Shown: positions 1 through 5,590 of the stretch, piece after piece
How positions within the stretch are numbered: the stretch's first letter is position 1
Layout of the letters: every line of letters starts with the position of its first letter
Origin: Chloroflexota bacterium
GTDB lineage: Bacteria > Chloroflexota > Dehalococcoidia > JABGRK01
Assembly (NCBI GenBank): GCA_030665485.1
Contig: DAOUZV010000060.1
Span: 1 to 7,026, forward strand
Length of the DNA: 7,026 bases
Direction: 5' to 3'
Program-made: the position numbers and the translations under genes
The notes under the pieces: model-generated
What the model was told of the DNA's origin: nothing
Databases searched by the model: none
The model's input: only the letters and a program-made list of their open reading frames with translations

Positions 1-246
1 AAGGTTGGTGATACCACCTACACTCGCCCGCCATCGAACCTGGCGTTGCTTGAGCAATGCAAGCCCGTTTACATAGAGATGCCGGGCTGGAACTGCGATA
101 CAACGAGCATCCGCAAATACGAGGACCTTCCTGCCGAGGCCAGAGCATATGTGGAAAAGCTTGAGGATCTGCTGGGGTGCCCCCTAAACCTGGTTTCTGT
201 AGGCTCTGCTCGCGAGCAGACCATAGAGGCTAAACCTATACTGTAA
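1..246 (+). CDS. purA: Adenylosuccinate synthetase, C-terminal 81 residues (partial)
   Basis: This is the 3' end of a gene that begins before the window; the reading frame is open from base 1 to the TAA at 244-246. PurA joins IMP and aspartate using GTP to give adenylosuccinate, the first committed step to AMP, in the cytosol. The fragment matches the end of the family: a YIEMPGWN segment followed by a T-rich stretch (the usual Y-x-x-x-PGW-x-x-x-T signature), an LPAEARAYVEKLE helix, then SVGSAREQTI, equivalent to the usual SVGPxRxxTI ending that carries a conserved arginine. The proline and acidic residue usual after VG are Ser and Ala here, a mild variation. A TTG at 46 could be read as a start but lies inside the conserved domain, so it is not used. 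The gene converges on the pyrimidine operon, with 12 bp between the purA and pyrK stop codons. Identification rests on these C-terminal motifs only. Confidence 0.92.
   Translation, partial: KVGDTTYTRPPSNLALLEQCKPVYIEMPGWNCDTTSIRKYEDLPAEARAYVEKLEDLLGCPLNLVSVGSAREQTIEAKPIL
205..220. repeat. 16-bp perfect palindrome inside the end of purA
   Basis: TCTGCTCGCGAGCAGA reads the same on both strands. As RNA it can form a 6-bp stem with a CGCG loop. It lies in the purA codons for the VGSAREQT region, 24 bp before the purA stop and 39 bp past the pyrK stop on the other strand. Flanking GGTTT (193-197 area) and AAACC (233-237 area) could add an outer stem. Neither strand has a T-run after it, so it is not a classical intrinsic terminator. 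It could be a chance result of codon choice. Confidence 0.45.
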
Positions 247-258
247 GTTGATAATATA

Positions 259-1068
259 CTATATCCTGCCGACTACGGGATCGACCACGCTATTCCACAA
301 GACGTCTTTTATATCAAAAACGGGGCCGTCCTGACACACCTTCTGAAGGCCGTTTTCAGTTTCGACAGTGCAGCCATAACATACGCCCCAACCGCAGCCC
401 ATCATCTGCTCCAGGCAGACCTGCGTAGGTTTGCCGCCAAGCATATCAATATCGCCGCTTATGGCACGGTACATGGGAAGCGGGCCGCAGGCGTATATCT
501 GGTCGGCGGCAGGTGAAAGATCGGCAAGGGCGGCGGTTACCATTCCCTTGCGCCCCATCGAACCATCTTCGGTTGCCACGACTACGTTGAGTCCCACGGA
601 AACGGCTCGGTCAAGCTGGCCCGCTGGATACATATACGAGGCGCTCCCGCACCCGATGAGCAATGTGGTTATATATCCCCGGTCTATCGCATAGTCAGCA
701 AGTGCCACCGTGGGGGCAATCCCCATACCTCCGGCAACTAGCAACAGCTTTTTCGAGTCGACATTAATTGTGAAGTTGTTGCCTAAGGGGCCCAGGATGT
801 CAATTCCATCACCCGTCTTGCGTTCGGCGAGCCACTGTGTGCCCTGGCCCACAACTGCATATAGTAGCGCCAGCCTGCCGCCGTTGACGCGATGGACGCT
901 GAGAGGACGTCTGAGCAGCGGGACATCACCATCCCGGCGCCTGCATAGCACCATGACGAACTGCCCGGGTACAGCCACCGAGGCTATCTGAGGACAATCG
1001 AGCCACATTAGATAGCCCCCGGGCATTATCTCGTCATTAGATATAACCGGCGATACTACTTGTTTCAT
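259..1068 (-). CDS. pyrK: Dihydroorotate dehydrogenase electron-transfer subunit (FAD, 2Fe-2S)
   Basis: PyrK is the 269-residue partner of the FMN enzyme PyrD (class 1B). It passes electrons from dihydroorotate oxidation through a 2Fe-2S cluster and FAD to NAD+. It belongs to the ferredoxin-NADP reductase fold. Residues 1-100 form the FAD barrel, with RRPLSV at 53-58 in place of the usual RxYS/T motif and VGQGT at 73-77. Residues 107-200 form the nucleotide-binding part, with AGGMGIAP at 112-119 and YACGP at 192-196. The C-terminal cluster site is C225-x4-C230-x2-C233-x11-C245, within the family pattern. The ATG start overlaps the carB TGA (ATGA). No good ribosome-binding site lies just upstream (an AGGGT is about 15 nt away), so translation probably depends on coupling to carB. 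The gene is last in the operon. pyrD is not in the window; the family is sometimes annotated as sulfide dehydrogenase or NfnA-like, but the pyrimidine context favours PyrK. Confidence 0.93.
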   Translation of the reverse strand: MKQVVSPVISNDEIMPGGYLMWLDCPQIASVAVPGQFVMVLCRRRDGDVPLLRRPLSVHRVNGGRLALLYAVVGQGTQWLAERKTGDGIDILGPLGNNFTINVDSKKLLLVAGGMGIAPTVALADYAIDRGYITTLLIGCGSASYMYPAGQLDRAVSVGLNVVVATEDGSMGRKGMVTAALADLSPAADQIYACGPLPMYRAISGDIDMLGGKPTQVCLEQMMGCGWGVCYGCTVETENGLQKVCQDGPVFDIKDVLWNSVVDPVVGRI

Positions 1069-4000
1069 TGCTGAATTTCTATACCCTTGTGATATTCCTG
1101 CAGCGATTTTACCTCATCTTTGCCCTGTTTGAAAGCGGCTATGCCCTTGGCCGCCGCCGCGGCAGCTGCAAGCGTTGTGATGTAGGACACCTTGTATTTG
1201 ATAGCCGCCTTGCGTATGTACGAGTCGTCGTACTGGCTCATCTTGCCGCTGGGCGTGTTTATCACCAGCTGGATTTCGCCGTTTTTGATGGCATCCCCTA
1301 CATTGGGCCTGCCCTCGTGCATCTTGAGTATGAGATCGGATTCGATGCCGTGCTCGGCAAGGAACTTGTGCGTTCCCTCGGTAGCCACTATCTTAAAGCC
1401 CATATCCGCAAGCCGTTTAACTGTATCCTGCAGTATTGGGGTCTTCTTGTTGGCCACAGTTACCAGCACCGTGCCGCTTTCCGGCAGATGCTGCTTTGCC
1501 GCCTCCTGCGCCTTGTAGAAGGCCATGCCGAACGACTCTGCGATACCCAACACCTCGCCGGTGGAGCGCATCTCCGGCCCCAGCACCGGGTCTACCTCCG
1601 GGAACATGGGGAAGGGGAACACCGATTCCTTGACCCCGTAATGCGGTATCTTGCGCGGCGCCGTATCTACGGTAGAAAGGTCCTTGCCCAGCATGAGCTG
1701 AGTGGCAATTCTGGCCATGGATACGTTGCACACCTTGGATACCAGCGGCACCGTTCGAGACGCCCTGGGATTGGCTTCCAGCACGTAGACCTTGTCCCCA
1801 GCTATGGCGTACTGCATGTTCATCAGTCCAATCACGTTCAGGTCGTTGGCTATTTTCTTGGTGTATTCGTTAATGGTGTCTATATGCTTCTGCGGCAAGC
1901 TCACCGGCGGGATGGCGCATGCAGAGTCACCGGAGTGGACCCCGGCAAGCTCAATGTGCTCCATAACCGCAGGAACGTAGGCCGTTTTGCCGTCTGCGAT
2001 GGCGTCGGCCTCAGCCTCTATGGCATCTTCCAGGAACTTGTCAATGAGTATGGGCCTGTCCGGCGTAACCCCCACCGCGGCCGCTATATATTGTTTAAGC
2101 ATATCCTCATCGTAAACCACCTCCATGCCACGTCCGCCCAGCACGTACGACGGGCGCACCATCAGCGGGTAGCCTATTCCGTTTGCGACCTTGACTGCCT
2201 CTTCAATGTTGATCGCCATTCCCGACTTAGGCATGGGAATGCCCAGCTTTTCCATTTTCTGACGGAAGCGGTCTCTGTCCTCTGCAAAGTCTATCGTCTC
2301 GGGAGAGGTTCCCAGTATCTTGACGCCCGCCTCCTCCAACTCCCTGGCCAGGTTAAGCGGCGTCTGTCCGCCGAACTGCGCGATCACTCCCATCGGCTTC
2401 TCTTTCTCGTAGATGCTCAGCACATCCTCGACAGTGAGCGGCTCGAAGTACAGTTTATCTGAGGTATCATAATCCGTCGATACCGTTTCCGGGTTACAGT
2501 TGACCATGATGGTCTCGTAGCCCTCTTCTCGCAGCGTAAACGCGGCGTGCACACAGCAGTAGTCGAACTCTATGCCCTGACCGATGCGATTGGGGCCGCC
2601 ACCGAGCACCATCACCTTCTTGTTGTTGGTCGCGGTTGTAGTATCTTTAGCGTTGTAGGTTGAGTAATAGTAAGCAGCGTTTTCCACGCCGCTCACCGGT
2701 ACTGCATCCCACGCTTCGGTCAAACCTGCGGCGATGCGCTGGGCGCGTATCTGTTTTTCAGGCACAGCGAGGATTTTGGCCAGGTATTTATCGGCAAAGC
2801 CATCTTTTTTTGCCTTTATCAGCAGGTCGTCCGGAAGCTGTGAGCCCTTGTACTTGAGCACCTCTTCTTCCCTCTCAACCAGCTCTTTCATCTGGTTGAT
2901 GAACCAGTGCTTGATATAGGTTAGCTTGAACAGCTCGTCGACATCTGCGCCCTTGCGCAGCGCCTCGTATAAGATGAACTGGCGCTCACTGGTGGGCTCC
3001 TTGAGCAGGGCCATCAGTTCGTCAAGCGTTTTCCCATTGAAGTCCTTGGCAAATCCAAGGCCGGAGCGGCCATTTTCCAGAGAGCGGATGGCCTTTTGCA
3101 GTGCCTCTTTATAGTTTTTGCCGATGCTCATCACCTCGCCCACGGCACGCATCTGCGTGCCCAGTTTATCCTGGGCACCCTTGAACTTTTCGAATCCCCA
3201 GCGGGCGAACTTGACCACCACGTAGTCGCCGGAGGGAGTGTACTTCTCAAGAGTTCCATCGCGCCAGTAGGGGATTTCATCCATCGTCAGCCCCCCTGCC
3301 AGCTTGGCTGATATCAGGGCGATGGGAAATCCGGTTGCCTTACTTGCCAGCGCCGATGAGCGCGATGTTCTGGGGTTGATCTCGATAACAACCACACGAT
3401 CCGTTACGGGGTCGTGGGCAAACTGAACATTGGTGCCACCGATAACCTGAATCGCCTCCACGATTCTATAAGAATAACCCTGAAGGCGCTTTTGCAGCTC
3501 AGGGGTTATAGTTAACATTGGTGCGGTGCAGTAGGAATCGCCGGTGTGAACGCCCATGGCGTCCACGTTCTCTATGAAGCAAACCGTGATCATCTGGTTT
3601 TTGGCGTCGCGCACAACTTCCAGCTCAAGCTCTTCCCAGCCTAAGACGGATTCCTCGACATTATACACCAGCCCGCCGCCGGTGCCGCCCATAGTGTAAG
3701 CGGGACGGATCACCACCGGATAGCCGAGGTCGGCCGCGATTCTTTCAGCGTCTTCGACACTGTATACGGCGGTGCTCCTGGGCATCTCTATGCCCAGCTT
3801 GTTCATAGTTTCCTTGAACGCTATCCTGTCCTCACCGCGCTCGATGGCATCCAACTGTACGCCGATGACCGTAACACCGTATTTATCCAGCGCGCCAGAT
3901 TTGGCCAGCTCCGAACTTAAGTTAAGCGCAGACTGCCCGCCCAGATTGGGCAGCAGAGCATCGGGGCGCTCCTTTTCTATTATCTTGACCATGACATCAT

Positions 4001-4211
4001 GAGTGAGCGGTTCAATGTAGGTTACATCCGCCGTGCCGGGGTCGGTCATGATGGTGGCGGGGTTTGAGTTGACCAGCACGATTTCGTAGCCCAGCGATCT
4101 GAGCGCCTTGCATGCCTGCGTTCCCGAATAGTCGAATTCGCAGGCCTGGCCTATTACTATTGGGCCAGAACCGATGATCATTACCTTCTTGATATCCTCG
4201 CGACGAGCCAT
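1065..4211 (-). CDS. carB: Carbamoyl-phosphate synthase large chain
   Basis: CarB makes carbamoyl phosphate from bicarbonate, ammonia (normally channelled from glutamine by CarA) and two ATP, feeding pyrimidine and arginine synthesis. The protein is 1048 residues, close to the usual 1060-1075. The two homologous synthetase halves are plain. The first has GSGPIVIGQACEFDYSG near 14-30, RPAYTMGGTGGG from 169, and EINPRTSRSSALASKATG at 277-294. The second has GGGPNRIGQGIEFDY from 537, RPSYVLGGRGM at 686-696 and EANPRASRTVPLVSK at 812-826. Between them, about 400-530, is the oligomerisation region. Residues from about 912 form the methylglyoxal-synthase-like allosteric domain, the usual site of UMP inhibition, with VINTPSGK near 983-990. 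A TTG four codons upstream (4223) is also open, but the Shine-Dalgarno GGAGGTG covers exactly those codons, so the ATG at 4211 is chosen. A run of seven alanines sits near residue 1017. carA is not adjacent, so the glutaminase subunit must be encoded elsewhere. Confidence 0.98.
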   Translation of the reverse strand: MARREDIKKVMIIGSGPIVIGQACEFDYSGTQACKALRSLGYEIVLVNSNPATIMTDPGTADVTYIEPLTHDVMVKIIEKERPDALLPNLGGQSALNLSSELAKSGALDKYGVTVIGVQLDAIERGEDRIAFKETMNKLGIEMPRSTAVYSVEDAERIAADLGYPVVIRPAYTMGGTGGGLVYNVEESVLGWEELELEVVRDAKNQMITVCFIENVDAMGVHTGDSYCTAPMLTITPELQKRLQGYSYRIVEAIQVIGGTNVQFAHDPVTDRVVVIEINPRTSRSSALASKATGFPIALISAKLAGGLTMDEIPYWRDGTLEKYTPSGDYVVVKFARWGFEKFKGAQDKLGTQMRAVGEVMSIGKNYKEALQKAIRSLENGRSGLGFAKDFNGKTLDELMALLKEPTSERQFILYEALRKGADVDELFKLTYIKHWFINQMKELVEREEEVLKYKGSQLPDDLLIKAKKDGFADKYLAKILAVPEKQIRAQRIAAGLTEAWDAVPVSGVENAAYYYSTYNAKDTTTATNNKKVMVLGGGPNRIGQGIEFDYCCVHAAFTLREEGYETIMVNCNPETVSTDYDTSDKLYFEPLTVEDVLSIYEKEKPMGVIAQFGGQTPLNLARELEEAGVKILGTSPETIDFAEDRDRFRQKMEKLGIPMPKSGMAINIEEAVKVANGIGYPLMVRPSYVLGGRGMEVVYDEDMLKQYIAAAVGVTPDRPILIDKFLEDAIEAEADAIADGKTAYVPAVMEHIELAGVHSGDSACAIPPVSLPQKHIDTINEYTKKIANDLNVIGLMNMQYAIAGDKVYVLEANPRASRTVPLVSKVCNVSMARIATQLMLGKDLSTVDTAPRKIPHYGVKESVFPFPMFPEVDPVLGPEMRSTGEVLGIAESFGMAFYKAQEAAKQHLPESGTVLVTVANKKTPILQDTVKRLADMGFKIVATEGTHKFLAEHGIESDLILKMHEGRPNVGDAIKNGEIQLVINTPSGKMSQYDDSYIRKAAIKYKVSYITTLAAAAAAAKGIAAFKQGKDEVKSLQEYHKGIEIQQ

Positions 4212-4279
4212 TTGCACCTCCAAATGTTTTTTATTTATATATAAAACCGGCGGCTTAAACCGGATTTATCCTCTTAATG
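4212..4279 (-). other. pyrC-carB intergenic gap with weak terminator-like hairpin
   Basis: This is the only real gap in the operon. On the transcribed strand AAATCCGG (4267-4260) can pair with CCGGTTTT (4250-4243) around a 9-nt loop, with one T-T mismatch, and is followed by ATATATAAATAAAAAAC and then the carB ribosome-binding site. A near-palindrome, CGGTTTAAGCCG, overlaps the same bases (4262-4251 region) and could fold as an alternative. The structure is weak and the downstream run is mixed A and T, so partial attenuation, an mRNA processing site or plain spacer are all possible. No clear -35/-10 promoter can be called. Confidence 0.35.
4215..4221 (-). promoter_or_regulatory. Shine-Dalgarno site deciding the carB start
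   Basis: GGAGGTG ends 3 nt before the ATG at 4211, leaving 5 nt between the GGAGG core and the ATG. It lies within the longer open frame that begins at TTG 4223, which rules out that TTG as the start. Confidence 0.85.
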
Positions 4280-5590
4280 TCAAGCTTTCTCCAGCGTCAT
4301 TGTTCTGTCTCTATATACGACCTTGCCGCCAAAAACGGTGGCCATAACCTTACCCTTGAGCGTTTGGCCGTTAAGCAGCGTGTTCGAGCCCATTGAGGCG
4401 AACGCGTCAGCGTCTACCTGCCACTCGGCATCGGGATCGAATATGGTTACGTCGCCCGGAGCGCCTATTTTAAGCGTGCCCAGCAGCGTGATATCAAGAA
4501 TCCGCGCCGGTTCTACGGTCAACTTGGCGATCAGCTTATTAAGATCGATCTGCTTGCTGTGCACCAGCTCCATGCAACTGCCCAGTGCCGTCTCAAACCC
4601 GCTGATGCCGAAAGCAGCCTGATTGAACTCACACATCTTATCCACATCCGCGTGCGGCGCATGGTCGGTAGCTATAGCATCGATAGTGCCATCACGCAGA
4701 CCTCGAATCAGCGCATCGACATCATCCTGTGTTCTAAGCGGAGGATTGACCTTGGCGTTGGTATTTGCTACGCCTCCCGATACAACACAATCCTCGGTAA
4801 GCGTAAGGTGGTGTGGTGTAACCTCCGCAGTGACTTTGACGCCCTGCTCCTTGGCCAGGCGTATGATAGAAACCGATCCTGCTGTGCTGACATGGGCAAT
4901 ATGGATTTTAGCACCGGTAAGTTGTGCAAGGGCAACATTGCGTTCGGTGGCCATTTCTTCGGCCTCTACAGGGATACCCTCCAGTTTTAATTTTTTGGCT
5001 AAAACACCTTCGTTCATCACGCCGTTGCCGCTTATGGTAACGTCCTCGCAGTGCTCGATTATGAGTTTGCCATGCACCAGACTGTCTTCCAGTGCGTCAC
5101 CCATCAGTTGAGCATCGGAAACCGGACTGCCGTCATCACTAAGAGCCACCACGCCGGCCTCGATAAGCTCAGCTACGTTGGACAGCTCTTTCCCGCCCCG
5201 ATTCTGCGTTATACAGCCTATAGGAAGCACACGGGCCGAGCCGTCCGTAATGGCGGTCAGCTTGATGAAATCGACCACCGCCTTGCTATCAATCGGAGGG
5301 TTGGTGTTGGGCATGCAGCATACGGTGGTGAATCCGCCCACAGCCGCAGCCTCCGTACCGGTGGCAATGGTTTCTTTATTCTCATATCCCGGCTGGCGCA
5401 GGTGGCAGTGCAGATCAATGAATCCGGGACAGACGATCAGGCCTGTCGCATCGAGCACCAGACAATCGTCTAAAGAAGCGGGAACTTCATAACTATCAAT
5501 TTTGAAGCCGGAGATAAATACGTCGCCAATGCGGTCAAGCTCCTGAGCCGGGTCGATGATTCGTCCTCCTTTGATCAGCAGAGACCCTAT
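4280..5590 (-). CDS. pyrC: Dihydroorotase, class I
   Basis: PyrC cyclises N-carbamoyl-aspartate to dihydroorotate in the cytosol. It is a zinc amidohydrolase, 436 residues if begun at 5590, typical for class I (about 425-435). Numbered from there, DLHCHLRQPG carries H61-x-H63-x-R65; MPNTNPP is at 93-99; ALSDDGSPV holds the bridging Asp (152/153) that class I uses instead of a carbamylated lysine; H180 is in IIEHCED; H233 is in IHIAHVS; and the catalytic Asp309 is in ATDHAPH. The first 55 and last 70 or so residues form the small beta domain. The start is unusual. The frame is open back to a stop at 5597-5599, the conserved beginning (SLLIKGGRIIDPAQ) is all present, yet no ATG, GTG or TTG precedes GTG 5458, which would remove 44 conserved residues. 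ATA at 5590 overlaps the pyrB TAG (ATAG) and lies 8 nt from GGGAGGT; CTG at 5581 or 5578 is the alternative. Product certain; exact start not. Confidence 0.95.
   Translation of the reverse strand: MGSLLIKGGRIIDPAQELDRIGDVFISGFKIDSYEVPASLDDCLVLDATGLIVCPGFIDLHCHLRQPGYENKETIATGTEAAAVGGFTTVCCMPNTNPPIDSKAVVDFIKLTAITDGSARVLPIGCITQNRGGKELSNVAELIEAGVVALSDDGSPVSDAQLMGDALEDSLVHGKLIIEHCEDVTISGNGVMNEGVLAKKLKLEGIPVEAEEMATERNVALAQLTGAKIHIAHVSTAGSVSIIRLAKEQGVKVTAEVTPHHLTLTEDCVVSGGVANTNAKVNPPLRTQDDVDALIRGLRDGTIDAIATDHAPHADVDKMCEFNQAAFGISGFETALGSCMELVHSKQIDLNKLIAKLTVEPARILDITLLGTLKIGAPGDVTIFDPDAEWQVDADAFASMGSNTLLNGQTLKGKVMATVFGGKVVYRDRTMTLEKA

Noticed and set aside
247..258. AT-rich 12-bp junction between purA and pyrK as a promoter (TATAATA-like)
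   Set aside because: It lies between convergent stop codons with no gene to drive in either direction; the resemblance is due to AT content.
1140..1175. GC-rich repetitive stretch near the end of carB
   Set aside because: It encodes seven consecutive alanines with mixed codons in the allosteric domain; it is low complexity rather than a regulatory or mobile repeat.
1068..2462. 464-codon open frame on the plus strand, opposite carB
   Set aside because: Its protein is rich in His, Arg, Leu and Tyr with no recognisable domain, and it lies wholly antisense to the strongly conserved carB; it is a codon-bias shadow.
4209..4223. TTG at 4223 as the carB start (four extra residues)
   Set aside because: These codons are the Shine-Dalgarno sequence itself; the ATG at 4211 is correctly spaced from it.
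4280..5458. pyrC starting at GTG 5458 (392 residues)
   Set aside because: It would discard 44 in-frame residues that match the conserved class I dihydroorotase beginning, and the strong ribosome-binding site lies 140 bp upstream.
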